DNA of 64,000 nucleotides from contig NZ_CP113162.1 of the NCBI RefSeq assembly GCF_029030725.1, forward strand, positions 3,098,501 through 3,162,500, read 5' to 3'. The notes under the pieces are model-generated. The model ran no database searches, was not told where the DNA came from, and worked only from the letters and a program-made list of their open reading frames with translations. This document shows positions 8,678 to 17,726 of the stretch, piece by piece (position 1 is the stretch's first letter; each line of letters begins with the position of its first letter). Origin of the DNA: [Pseudomonas] carboxydohydrogena (GTDB lineage: Bacteria; Pseudomonadota; Alphaproteobacteria; Rhizobiales; Xanthobacteraceae). Position numbers and translations under genes: made by a program.

Positions 8678-9462
8678 GCCTTCGTCGTCCAGGTTACACC
8701 GCGTTTGGAGGGTCGTATCTTTTGGGCGGAGAGTAGTCTCCGTTTGGGACAAACTGCAGCGGAGTGCTCAGCAGCAGCAGCGACATCATCATCGTCGGGA
8801 AGTCGACGATGAGCGTGAGTCTCCCCGTCGATGAGCGGCTTGAGAAACATCCACATCCATGTCGGAAGCGCCGTCATTCCCGCGCTGATGTCGGCTGTCA
8901 GTGGTGGCCCCGTCACCGGATCCTCGAAAAGCTTGGCAAGTTTGCGTTTAACCTGCTCACTCTCTCCCTCGCGAGCCAGAAGATCGCGCAACCAGTAAAG
9001 CGCTTGAACGACGCGCATCGCTGGTCGTCCGGCCCAGTACAGCTTGCTAGCGGCGGTTGGACGAAAGGTAATTATCACGTTTCCGAGCTTGATCGCGCGA
9101 CGCCGCGCGTCGGTGTGCACCACGATCTTTGCCGGGACTGCATCAGTCAGACCAAGATCATTTGCCGCAGTCATGCCGTCGACAAGCATCCGGGTTTGGT
9201 CGCGGCGCCCGACGGCGTCGATGACCGAGCGCGGATCAGGCGGGTTAGGTTTCTCGGTGAGCTTGTTGAAGCCGGGCTGATCATAAAGCCCGCGATCGAT
9301 TCGCCTGAGAGTTTCGGCCGTCGTCATCCGTTGCAATGCCTTATCAACGGCGTCCCGCGAGGCGAGGTCGACGAAATCACTGGGCGTCCAGACCTTGCGC
9401 GGCGTGTCCGCACGGATGCGCTCGAGCATAGTTGTTCTCAGATTAGGCGAGTTGGTTCCCAT
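8674..9462 (-). CDS. AbiEi / DUF6088-type antitoxin
   Basis: Antitoxin partner of the downstream toxin. The N-terminal winged-helix region reads RKVWTPSDFVDLASRDAVDKALQRM then LRRIDRGLYD, the typical start of DUF6088/AbiEi proteins. The rest is the ~180-residue antitoxin domain. An ATG at 9492 is in frame but lies upstream of the predicted transcription start. ATG 9462 would sit 0-3 bases from that start, so it may be read from a leaderless message; ATG 9429, with a weak GAGAA, is the alternative. Autorepression is expected from the inverted repeats over its promoter. The stop overlaps the toxin start by four bases. Confidence 0.75.
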   Translation of the reverse strand: MGTNSPNLRTTMLERIRADTPRKVWTPSDFVDLASRDAVDKALQRMTTAETLRRIDRGLYDQPGFNKLTEKPNPPDPRSVIDAVGRRDQTRMLVDGMTAANDLGLTDAVPAKIVVHTDARRRAIKLGNVIITFRPTAASKLYWAGRPAMRVVQALYWLRDLLAREGESEQVKRKLAKLFEDPVTGPPLTADISAGMTALPTWMWMFLKPLIDGETHAHRRLPDDDDVAAAAEHSAAVCPKRRLLSAQKIRPSKRGVTWTTKA

Positions 9463-9534
9463 GTCCGAAAATTGTATACTTTTTTCGGACATAAGTCAAG
9501 GAATATGTCCGAAATAAATATACAAATTTCGGAC
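9461..9534 (-). promoter_or_regulatory. AbiE promoter with two operator palindromes
   Basis: On the minus strand TTGACT (9499-9494) and TACAAT (9476-9471) are spaced by exactly 17 bp, close to sigma-70 consensus. Inverted repeat 1, ATGTCCGAAAA...TTTTCGGACAT (9461-9492), covers the -10 and spacer. Inverted repeat 2, GTCCGAAAT...ATTTCGGAC (9507-9534), lies upstream of the -35. All four half-sites share GTCCGAAA. This fits cooperative autorepression by the antitoxin, as known for AbiEi. Confidence 0.75.
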
Positions 9535-9881
9535 GCATCGAACCTATAAGCCGCCTAAATATGCCTCCTTCCAAACCGAAAGATAGGTCTTCTCGTTCCC
9601 GCCACGATCATTGAAATGATCGTTTTTAGCCGATGTCTTTTTGATCTAATCGTTTGATAGAACACCGAAAATTACAAATATCTGCTGTATTTTGGCCGAT
9701 TTGCTGGCCGATCTTCTGAGCAAATCCAAGTTCATCGAGATGCTGTCTCCCATCAAACTTTCGAACTCATGACGCTTCTGTCCAAAGAGATACCTGGCGT
9801 GACCCATGCCGATCAGCGTTGCATGGTAACGCTACGGCTGATTCTATGATGGCCGGTCGGGAGAGTTGGGGGGCAAGCGAC
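9535..9881. other. Intergenic region between abiE and type III mod
   Basis: No gene seen. It is A+T-rich and holds a near-palindrome, ACGATCATT-GA-AATGATCGT (9604-9623), followed by a T-run, which could be a terminator or an operator. The in-frame ATG at 9819 is an alternative, less likely start for the mod gene. Confidence 0.5.
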
Positions 9882-11687
9882 GTGACGGAACTGAACTTCA
9901 AGGGCAAGGAATTCGTTTACAACCATCATCTGGCGGTGCCCTTTCGTCCCCTCGTGCCGCATCCAAAGAAAGGCATCGGGCCGGTCGCGTTCGACAGCAA
10001 CCTGATCGTCCACGGCGATAATTTGTACGCCCTGAAGGCGCTTTTGCCGATGTATGCCGGAAAGGTGGACTGCGTTTTCATCGACCCGCCCTACAACACC
10101 GGAAACGAGGGCTGGGCTTACAATGACAACGTGAACGCCCCGATGATCAAGGAATGGCTCAACGCCAATCCGATCGGCATTGAGGACGGGCTGCGCCACG
10201 ACAAGTGGTGCGCAATGATGTGGCCGCGACTGCGGCTACTGTACGAGATGCTTTCAGATTCCGGCAGCTTTTGGATCACACTTGATGACAACGAGGTTTA
10301 TCGTGCGAAATTGATGCTGGATGAAATATTCGGCGAGGAAAATTTTATCACGAGTCTTGTTTGGGAAAAGACAACGAGTGCAAGAAACGATGCTCGTTTC
10401 TTTTCGATAGATCACGACCATATTCTTGTCTACGCTAAACGGATTGATCAGGTAATGATCAATCGAGTAGTGCGCACAGAGAGTTCGGATTCAGCGTACA
10501 CTAATCCAGACAATGATTCTCGCGGTCCATGGCGAGAAGGCGATTACAAATGCGCTAAATCGGCCGATGAGCGCCCCAATCTTTTCTATCCTATCAAAAA
10601 TCCCATTACCGGAGAGGAGGTTCTGCCTAGGCGCGAAAGAGTATGGGCCTATAGCAAATCGGAAAACGACCGGCACGTGCGAGAAGATCGGTTGTGGTGG
10701 GGAAAGACAGGAAACTATTCATTTCCCAAACTGAAGCGATTTCGGTCGGAAGCTCCAGCCGATCTTGTCGCGCGCACGCTATTACAAGCCAAAGAGGTTG
10801 GACAGACGCGAACAGCGCGAACGGAAATATTGGATATTTTCACTGATCAAGCTTTCGCCACACCGAAACCAACGAAATTGTTATCCCGATTACTTGACCT
10901 TGCGACTGACTCCAGCTCGCTGGTTCTGGATTCTTTTGCTGGCTCTGGAACAACCGCCCATGCTGTTCTTCAACTCAATAAGCGCGACGGCGGCAATCGA
11001 CGTTTTGTCCTCGTGGAAATGGAGGACTACGCCGACAAGCTGACGGCGGAACGAGTTCGTCGCGTTATCAAGGGTTACAAGTTCAAGGGAACGCAAAAGA
11101 CCGAGCTACTACGCGAAAATCTGAACTGGCGGACGCTAGAACGCTCCCAGGATCTGGTTCATCGGGTGCAGGGCATCGAGAACCTGGAAAGCGCAGACTT
11201 CGACCGCATCACCAAACAGATTAAGGACGGCGAACTGATCGTTACCGGTGAGAAGGCTGTTACCGAACGCGCCCAAGGCCTTGGCGGTGAATTTACCTAT
11301 TGCACGTTGGGCGACCCCGTCGAACTGGACAAGGTCCTGAGCGGAGAATCGTTGCCGCCCTATGCCGCCATTGGAGCCGCGCTGTTCCACATGGCGACCA
11401 ATCAGGCGCTCGATCCGAAGGCGATCCGTCAGAAGGATTTCTATCTCGGTGAAACCGCAGGTCAGCATGTCTGGCTGATCTACAAGCCTGACCTCGATTG
11501 GCTGAAAACTCCGAACGCCGCACTGACGCTGACTCGCGCCAAGGCGTTCGCCGAGGCAAAGCCTGGCAAGCGGCATCTGGTCTTTGCGCCAGCACGGTTC
11601 GTCAGCCAGAAGATGCTGACCGAGCAGAATATCCCCGTGGAATTCGTACCGCTACCGTTCGCCCTTTACCGTATCGAGCGGAGCTGA
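9882..11687 (+). CDS. mod: Type III restriction-modification DNA-methyltransferase (Mod)
   Basis: N6-adenine methyltransferase and specificity subunit of a type III restriction system. Motif IV DPPYNTGNEGWAY lies near residue 70, and motif I FAGSGTTAHAV near 350. The target recognition domain sits between them, as in type III Mod proteins. The GTG at 9882, behind a run of Gs, begins VTELNFKGKEF, which matches where homologues start; an ATG at 9819 is an alternative. Bases ~10300-10960, encoding the recognition domain, are clearly richer in A+T than the two ends, suggesting a domain swap. The res gene starts 4 bp after the stop. Confidence 0.9.
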   Translation: MTELNFKGKEFVYNHHLAVPFRPLVPHPKKGIGPVAFDSNLIVHGDNLYALKALLPMYAGKVDCVFIDPPYNTGNEGWAYNDNVNAPMIKEWLNANPIGIEDGLRHDKWCAMMWPRLRLLYEMLSDSGSFWITLDDNEVYRAKLMLDEIFGEENFITSLVWEKTTSARNDARFFSIDHDHILVYAKRIDQVMINRVVRTESSDSAYTNPDNDSRGPWREGDYKCAKSADERPNLFYPIKNPITGEEVLPRRERVWAYSKSENDRHVREDRLWWGKTGNYSFPKLKRFRSEAPADLVARTLLQAKEVGQTRTARTEILDIFTDQAFATPKPTKLLSRLLDLATDSSSLVLDSFAGSGTTAHAVLQLNKRDGGNRRFVLVEMEDYADKLTAERVRRVIKGYKFKGTQKTELLRENLNWRTLERSQDLVHRVQGIENLESADFDRITKQIKDGELIVTGEKAVTERAQGLGGEFTYCTLGDPVELDKVLSGESLPPYAAIGAALFHMATNQALDPKAIRQKDFYLGETAGQHVWLIYKPDLDWLKTPNAALTLTRAKAFAEAKPGKRHLVFAPARFVSQKMLTEQNIPVEFVPLPFALYRIERS

Positions 11688-11691
11688 CGGG

Positions 11692-14292
11692 ATGTTCCGG
11701 GATCTTGAATATCAGAGCCGTGTGATCTCGACGCTCGACGCCTATCTCGATGTTTTGAAGGACAAGAAAAAGGAAGCTGACGAAGTCGCGGAGCTTGCCG
11801 CGACCAAACCCCATCTGAAGTTGCCTATCCCTGACTTTGCTAAGGAGACTTGGGATGCGCTGAAAGCGAGCGGCAAGTTGCCAGCCTCTCGCGCCAGCAT
11901 TCCATTCTCGCCACGAACTGATGGTCGTGCGTGGCCAGTGCCGAACGTCGTCCTCAAGGTGCCGACGGGTGGCGGCAAGACCTGGCTTGCGGTTTCTGCG
12001 ATGTCGCGTGTCATGGGGAAATATCTCAACCGTGACACTGGATTCGTATTGTGGATTGTACCGAACGAAGCAATCTACACTCAGACGTTGAAACATCTGA
12101 AGGACCGCCAGCATCCCTATCGGCAGGCGCTCGACCATGCCGCCGCTGGCTGTGTCCGGATCATGGAAAAGACGGATCGGCTCGACGCCCGTGACGTCGA
12201 AACCAATCTCTGCGTCATGCTCTTGATGCTGCAATCGGCGAACCGCGAGACGCAGGATTCCCTAAAGATGTTTCGAGATCGGGGCGACGTTCACGGCTTC
12301 TTCCCGCCAGAAGGCGAGCAACAGCTTCACCAGGCCACGCTTACCCAGACGCCGAACCTCGATGCCTACGTTGATATGTTCCCGATGGTGAAGGATTCGC
12401 TCGGCAATGCCTTGCGGATCATCCGGCCTATGGTGGTGCTCGACGAGGGCCACCGTGCGATTTCCGACCTCGCCTTCCGGACGCTCTACGGGTTCAATCC
12501 CTGCTTCGTGCTCGAACTGACGGCGACCCCGCTGGATGTGCAGCCGCGCGGTGGCAGGAACCCGCGTGATGCCCGTTATGCCAATGTGCTGGTCGAAATC
12601 ACGGGACGGGACCTCGATCGCGAGGGCATGATCAAGATGCCGCTCAACCTAGATCCCCGACAGGGGACCGACTGGAAGGCAACGTTGAACGCGGCGTTGG
12701 ATCGGCTGAAAAACCTCGACCGTGACGCGAAGAAACTGAAAGCCAATACCGGACGGTATATCCGCCCCATCATGCTTATTCAGGTGGAGCGCACGGGGAG
12801 CGACCAACGTTCAAGCAAGCACATCCACGCCGAGGATGTTAAGGACTGGCTTCTGACCGCCGGTTTCGATGCTGCCGAAGTCGCCATCAAGACGGCGGAA
12901 CAGAACGACCTGAACCAGCCTGAAAATCAGGACCTCTTGTCTCCGACCAACCGCATCCGGGCGATCATCACAAAGCAGGCGTTGCAGGAAGGGTGGGACT
13001 GCCCGTTCGCCTATGTCCTGTGCGCGCTGGCCGCCAGTTCCAACCTCAATGCGATGACGCAGTTAATCGGTCGTATCCTCCGCCAACCTGGCGCGCTGAA
13101 AACAGGCGTCGGGGCGCTCGACGAATGCCACGTCATCACCCACCACGCCAAGACCGCCGATGTCGTCGATGCGATCAAGGACGGCCTCGAACAGGACGGC
13201 CTTGGCGACCTCGTGCTTCAAGTCTCCCAAGAGGATTCGAAAAAGTCGGGCAAGGGATCACAAAAGATCAAACGACGTCCGGCTTTTTCATCGCACCAGA
13301 TCTATCTGCCCAAGGTTCTGTTGGTCGATGGCGAGGACGCCCGCGACCTTGACTACGAAACCGACGTGCTGTCTGCCATCGACTGGCGCGACTTCGATCC
13401 GAAGGACGTCGCCGCACGCATTCCGAAGAATGCGCAGGCGGCGGAAAGCCAGCTTCAGCGGATTCGTCTTGCTGACAACGGCGACGAGTTGTTGGTCGGC
13501 GAAACTGTCGCCGTAAATCCGGAGGTGCTGGCCTTCGATCCCGCTCATGCCGCCCGGATGATCTCCGATCTCGTGCCAAATCCGTTCGTCGGCCGCGAGA
13601 TTGTCGGCCGCCTGCTGAACGCGCTGCGCAAGCGAGGTTTTGATGATACCAAGATCGGCACTGGCGCTAGTCTGATCGTCGAGGAGCTCCGGAAGGGATT
13701 GGATAAGGAACAAACCGCACGGGCGGAAGCCCTGTTCAAGGCGGATGTCGCGGAGGGACGTATCCAGTTTCGGCTGCGCCTCGATGGTCGTAACTGGCAA
13801 ATGCCACTCGAAACCGAAACAAGTCAGCCAGAGGGCGCGCGCCAGCTTGTCGGCAAGGATGGCGGGCCGCTCCAGCGAAGTCTATTCTCCCCGATCTATG
13901 AAGACGACCTCAATGGCGAGGAGCGTGACGTCGCGGTCTATCTCGATGGCGACGCTGCACTCACTTGGTGGCATCGTAACGTCGCCCGGTCGGAATATGC
14001 GGTGCAGGGCTGGCGCAAAGCGAAAATCTATCCCGACTTTATCTTCGCAGTGAGCCGCAAGGACAGATCATCACGGATCACCGTTCTCGAAACCAAGGGC
14101 GATCAGCTCGACAACCTCGATACGGCCTATAAGCGCGAGGTTCTGAGATACTTGTCCAAAAACTTCAGTTGGGACAGCACTGTCCCGGCCGGCATGCTGG
14201 AGCTGGTCAAGAACTCCGGCGAGACGGTTGATATGATGCTGATCCTTATGAGCGAACAGAAAACGAAGCTGCCCGAGTATTTGAAGCCCTAG
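11692..14292 (+). CDS. res: Type III restriction endonuclease subunit (Res)
   Basis: ATP-dependent restriction subunit of 866 residues, partner of the preceding Mod. A superfamily 2 helicase core is visible: Walker A PTGGGKTWLA at residues 91-100, DEGH near 250 followed by LTATP, and the GRILRQP segment of motif VI. The C-terminal endonuclease domain carries the PD-(D/E)XK pattern YPDFIF near 780 with ETKGD near 799. All motifs are intact, so the system looks functional. Its start is 4 bp after the mod stop, giving a two-gene operon. Recognition sequence cannot be read from the protein. Confidence 0.9.
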   Translation: MFRDLEYQSRVISTLDAYLDVLKDKKKEADEVAELAATKPHLKLPIPDFAKETWDALKASGKLPASRASIPFSPRTDGRAWPVPNVVLKVPTGGGKTWLAVSAMSRVMGKYLNRDTGFVLWIVPNEAIYTQTLKHLKDRQHPYRQALDHAAAGCVRIMEKTDRLDARDVETNLCVMLLMLQSANRETQDSLKMFRDRGDVHGFFPPEGEQQLHQATLTQTPNLDAYVDMFPMVKDSLGNALRIIRPMVVLDEGHRAISDLAFRTLYGFNPCFVLELTATPLDVQPRGGRNPRDARYANVLVEITGRDLDREGMIKMPLNLDPRQGTDWKATLNAALDRLKNLDRDAKKLKANTGRYIRPIMLIQVERTGSDQRSSKHIHAEDVKDWLLTAGFDAAEVAIKTAEQNDLNQPENQDLLSPTNRIRAIITKQALQEGWDCPFAYVLCALAASSNLNAMTQLIGRILRQPGALKTGVGALDECHVITHHAKTADVVDAIKDGLEQDGLGDLVLQVSQEDSKKSGKGSQKIKRRPAFSSHQIYLPKVLLVDGEDARDLDYETDVLSAIDWRDFDPKDVAARIPKNAQAAESQLQRIRLADNGDELLVGETVAVNPEVLAFDPAHAARMISDLVPNPFVGREIVGRLLNALRKRGFDDTKIGTGASLIVEELRKGLDKEQTARAEALFKADVAEGRIQFRLRLDGRNWQMPLETETSQPEGARQLVGKDGGPLQRSLFSPIYEDDLNGEERDVAVYLDGDAALTWWHRNVARSEYAVQGWRKAKIYPDFIFAVSRKDRSSRITVLETKGDQLDNLDTAYKREVLRYLSKNFSWDSTVPAGMLELVKNSGETVDMMLILMSEQKTKLPEYLKP

Positions 14293-14312
14293 GTGCATGG
14301 GCTGGGTGTGGT

Positions 14313-14327
14313 TTGGCGGAAAGCGTC
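14313..14327 (+). repeat. Possible degenerate third att core
   Basis: TTGGCGGAAAGCGTC resembles the left att context (CTGGCGGAGAGAGCG followed by TC) with a 2-bp gap and one change. It lies 240 bp upstream of the integrase gene, where an att site would normally be. The match is short and imperfect, so this is tentative. The 14293-14566 spacer holds nothing else recognised. Confidence 0.3.
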
Positions 14328-14566
14328 ACTGAAAAGTCAGTTATGCTCGCGGCGCCAGAAAAACCCGTCAGTTCAACGCGCCTAAAGGCGCATTTATCAG
14401 CAGAACGCCACCCTTGCTGGCGAAGATCCTATTGCCGAGGGCGGCACCAATCCTGCCTGCAATAGCCACCGCAGCGTCATCATCATCTATCAGATTCCAC
14501 GCAAGTTCGTAGAATTTGAACTGAATCCGCTTCCGTCTATATCGCCGGAATGCGGAGTTTGTCGGC

Positions 14567-15766
14567 GTGGTTCACTTCAAAAGGCTCTCGGACAAAAAGA
14601 TTAGAAGCCAGCTTGAGCCTGGCCTCTATTCGGATGGTCTCGGCCTTTATCTTCGCGTCGGCACGGGCAATGCCAAAAGCTGGATTTATCGATATCGCGC
14701 CGGTGGGCGGTTGCGTGACATGGGGCTAGGGCCGCTTCACACGGTACCCCTCGTGGAAGCGAGGCGGCTTGCCGAGGAGCTTCGCGTTAAACGCCAAAAT
14801 AAAACCGACCCGCTCGCTGAACGCCGGCAAGCCGCGGAGGCGGCTGCACCCGCGCCACCCAAAACCATCATCACTTTTGAGCAGTGTGCCAAGGAATACG
14901 TTGTTTCCCATGCTTCCGGCTGGAAAAATGCCAAGCATGCGGCGCAGTGGACGTCGACGTTAGAAACTTACGTCTATCCCGTCTTCAAGAAGACCTCAGT
15001 CGAGGATATCGACGTCCACTTGGTCATGAAGGTGCTCCAGCCGATCTGGAACAAGAAGACCGAAACAGCTTCCCGCGTCCGCGGACGTATCGAGCGCATT
15101 TTGGATTGAGCTCGCGTCAAAAACCTGCGGACGGGCGATAACCCAGCGCGGTGGCAGGGGCATCTTAGCTTTCTGCTCTCACCTCGTAACAAGGTGGCGA
15201 AAGTCGTCCACCACGCCGCGCTTCCCATTGATGAAACGCCGCCATTAATGGCTCGCTTACGCTCGGAAGATTCCGTCACGTCGCGCGCACTCGAGTTTTG
15301 CATTCTAACCGCAAGCCGAACGAGTGAAACCCTGGAAATGAAGTGGGACGAACTTGATTTCGAGAACCGGCTTTGGACCATTCCTGCGGAGCGCATGAAA
15401 GCGGCGCGTGAACATCGCGTTCCGTTATCGGCAAGAGCGCTCATTATTCTTTCTGAAATGGAGAAGCTCCGGTTCAGCGATTACGTGTTTCCTGGTCTGC
15501 GCCGGAATCGACCCCTCAGTAATTCCGCGCTCGGAATGGCGCTGGGGCGCCACGGCCAGCCTGATGTAACCGCACATGGCTTTAGGTCTACATTCCGGGA
15601 TTGGGCGGCGGAGCGTACCGACTTCGCGAACGAGGTCGTCGAGATGGCCCTTGCTCACACAATCTCCAACAAGGTCGAGGCTGCCTACCGGCGTGGAGAT
15701 CTATTTGAGAAGCGCCGCAATCTTGCGCAGGCCTGGGCTGATTTCTGCGAACCCACCACTCTCTAG
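14567..15766 (+). pseudogene. int: Tyrosine integrase with in-frame nonsense codon
   Basis: One continuous 400-codon reading frame is interrupted only by TGA at 15107-15109. The first part (180 residues) has the DUF4102 arm-binding domain (LEPGLYSDGLGLYLRVG) and most of the core-binding domain. After the TGA the frame continues ARVKNLRTGDNPARW and then the catalytic domain, with Arg in TASRTSETLEMKW, HGFRSTFRDW (H-x-x-R) and the nucleophile Tyr in EAAYRRGDL. Family members have Trp (ILDWA) at the stop position, so a single TGG-to-TGA change explains it. Unless the codon is read through, the protein lacks its catalytic domain. Confidence 0.9.
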
Positions 15767-15848
15767 CCATCACCGCCTGTCTGCGTAGCAGGCAGCCTTT
15801 CTATATCCACCACCGGCAAAGGCCGGCTCGCGTACAGGAGAACTATCC

Positions 15849-16073
15849 ATGTCTAATTTGAACAATCGCGGTGCCATGTCCGTGAATGAGTTCGCTATTT
15901 GGGCCGCCATCGGCCGCACTACCGCCTGGAAGGAGATCAAGGAGGGACGCCTTCGTCCCGTCAAGGTTTGCGCTCGCACCATTGTTCCGATGGAGGAAGC
16001 CGAGCGTTGGCTTCGGTCATGCAGCACCGTTTTCAATACTTCAGATGGTTTCGCCCATGAGCCCACTCTCTAA
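15849..16073 (+). CDS. AlpA/excisionase-like DNA-binding protein
   Basis: A 74-residue protein with a winged-helix signature: SVNEFAIWAAIGRTTAWKEI, then GRLRPVKVCARTIVPMEEAERWL, the layout of AlpA/MerR-like excisionases that bend DNA at att sites or activate integrase genes. A GGAG lies 8-11 bp before the ATG. It follows the integrase by 83 bp on the same strand and is a likely recombination directionality factor for this island. Confidence 0.7.
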   Translation: MSNLNNRGAMSVNEFAIWAAIGRTTAWKEIKEGRLRPVKVCARTIVPMEEAERWLRSCSTVFNTSDGFAHEPTL

Positions 16074-16084
16074 GGAGCAACTCA

Positions 16085-16345
16085 ATGACGAACTCAAATC
16101 GGAAGTATGAGCGGCTCTACCTCTCAACCGACACTGACGATGTTCGCGTGCAAATACATGCGATTGTCGACAAAGGCCATTACGTCGAACGCCCAAGCGA
16201 ATATCAGCTTAAAATCGGCGCGGTAAATTATTATCCGCACACAGGAACGATCACTATTGATCGGAGCCGCCGTTACCCTCTTAAGGGAATCGACGCACTT
16301 CTCGAACTCCTCGAAAAGCAGCGCTCCAGATTCGTAACGCTATAG
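16085..16345 (+). CDS. Hypothetical protein, excisionase operon
   Basis: An 86-residue soluble protein, not recognised. It begins MTNSNRKYERLYLSTDTDD, with AAGGAG at 16072-16077, seven bases before the ATG. It lies 11 bp after the excisionase stop and is surely cotranscribed. The sequence shows alternating strands (VRVQIHAIVDKGHYVE, YQLKIGAVNYYP, GTITIDRS) and a C-terminal helix, suggesting a small beta-sheet fold. No function can be assigned. Confidence 0.6.
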   Translation: MTNSNRKYERLYLSTDTDDVRVQIHAIVDKGHYVERPSEYQLKIGAVNYYPHTGTITIDRSRRYPLKGIDALLELLEKQRSRFVTL

Positions 16346-16523
16346 CTGTAGGGCCTTTTGAAACTTGCGCCTGTCTTGACAGGCGCTTATTTTTAAAAAG
16401 CCCCATCAAGTCGTACGTGGACTCATACTCACCTAACGGTCAGTCATCAGATAGTCCGTAACGCACTGGGAGAAGGGACCGGGCGGGCCCCTCTGGAGAA
16501 GAGGGGCCAAATTTTTTGCCCGG

Positions 16524-17441
16524 CTAGCGCAAAGAAAACCCGGGCTGCATGCCCTGCTCTAATGTTTTGACTAGTTGCTGCAGCTCCCAACCACCAAAGT
16601 CTTCATTGTAAGGCTGCTTCGTTTTGCCACTCCAAAACTTCGAGTGAAACCTCGCTTGAGCTTGCGCGGTTTTACCGATGCTATGTGAAGCCCCGCACAG
16701 TTTCATGGGCGGGATCGGAAGAGCAGTTCTCGCTCTGAATAGTCGAAAGACCTGCCTCAAGGGCTTCCAAGAATATTGGTCACTTTCGTCTCGTTCGCAG
16801 CAGCCATCTGTATCGTCGTGCTGTTTCGTCACGTAACGAAACCAACCCCACGTCCTCTGGACGCCTGCATCCATTGTCTTTGGATGGCGATAAATCAAAC
16901 GAAACGCATCAACACGCACGTGCTGCCTGATCAAAACAGCAAGACTTTCTCTTGACCACTTTTCAAAGGCTTTGCGGTGCACCCCTTCGAGATTAATCAG
17001 GACATGTGAATGGAAACCGCGGCCCGGTGCATTTTCGTGGACATAGAGATAATGCATCTCCCATGAGATGCGCGAACGACCCCCCTGCCGTGCCCATTTC
17101 TGGGCCCGATGCAAGTACTGACACAACAGCCTCGCACCTCGATGCGGCTCGATTCCCATCAGCTCCCAGGCGATGACAAGATGCGTGTTCATCGGAGCCT
17201 GATAACGCCACAAAGCGAAAGCCAGAGCCTCGTAGAGCTTTCTAAACTCCCTCGTCGTCAACCCAGATGTTCGAGATGCAACCGGCGAGGGCTGTCTGAA
17301 CGGATTTGCTTGTGGTTTGGCGAATGTGCCGCCTTCATTCAGGGACGGTGCATTCTTCGCAATCTCGTCAAAGTACGCTTCTAGTTCATCCATCGACATC
17401 TCAACGATGCCATTGCTGCTCATTTTGAGATTCGTATTCAT
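16524..17441 (-). CDS. Putative HUH-type replication initiator (inovirus Gp2-like)
   Basis: A ~305-residue protein. Its central region has a His-x-His pair in GRGFHSHVLINLEG, preceded by a strand WEMHYLYVHE, and later a Tyr-x-x-Lys in WGWFRYVTKQ. This is the order expected for HUH endonucleases of the rolling-circle replication type (metal-binding HUH, then catalytic Tyr). The N-terminal ~60 residues look disordered. The ATG at 17441 is preferred over a GTG at 17462. On the minus strand, facing the integrase/excisionase genes, it could replicate or mobilise the excised island. Family assignment rests on these motifs alone. Confidence 0.45.
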   Translation of the reverse strand: MNTNLKMSSNGIVEMSMDELEAYFDEIAKNAPSLNEGGTFAKPQANPFRQPSPVASRTSGLTTREFRKLYEALAFALWRYQAPMNTHLVIAWELMGIEPHRGARLLCQYLHRAQKWARQGGRSRISWEMHYLYVHENAPGRGFHSHVLINLEGVHRKAFEKWSRESLAVLIRQHVRVDAFRLIYRHPKTMDAGVQRTWGWFRYVTKQHDDTDGCCERDESDQYSWKPLRQVFRLFRARTALPIPPMKLCGASHSIGKTAQAQARFHSKFWSGKTKQPYNEDFGGWELQQLVKTLEQGMQPGFSLR

Positions 17442-17537
17442 GTTCTCAAACCCCGCCAGCACTTGTCATCCTTCTTCCAGGATGGATTAACAGGATGGTT
17501 TGGCCGACGCTGGCGCGGTGCTCCGTTACGAGATTTT

Positions 17538-17726
17538 TTATCCGGCGGGGGGCAATAAGGTGGCTAGTAGGCGACTATAGTAACCATCGCCCATCGCCGC
17601 GATATTGATCACCTTCCGCAGTTTCGGGTCGTTTGTAAGCCAGAGGCATCTTTCATGAATAGCGCGTGCGCGACTCTCCGCGTCAGGGAATGAATTGATA
17701 AGGTCGAGAAGCTCGTTCTTAGCCAT
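17538..17726 (-). CDS. Small hypothetical protein
   Basis: About 62 residues from the ATG at 17726, which has AGGG seven bases upstream; an in-frame start at 17792 would add 22 residues. Mostly helical and charged (MAKNELLDLINSFPDAESR then a basic ERCLWLTNDPKLRK). Not recognised. It lies upstream of the Rep-like gene on the same strand and may be cotranscribed with it. Confidence 0.45.
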   Translation of the reverse strand: MAKNELLDLINSFPDAESRARAIHERCLWLTNDPKLRKVINIAAMGDGYYSRLLATLLPPAG

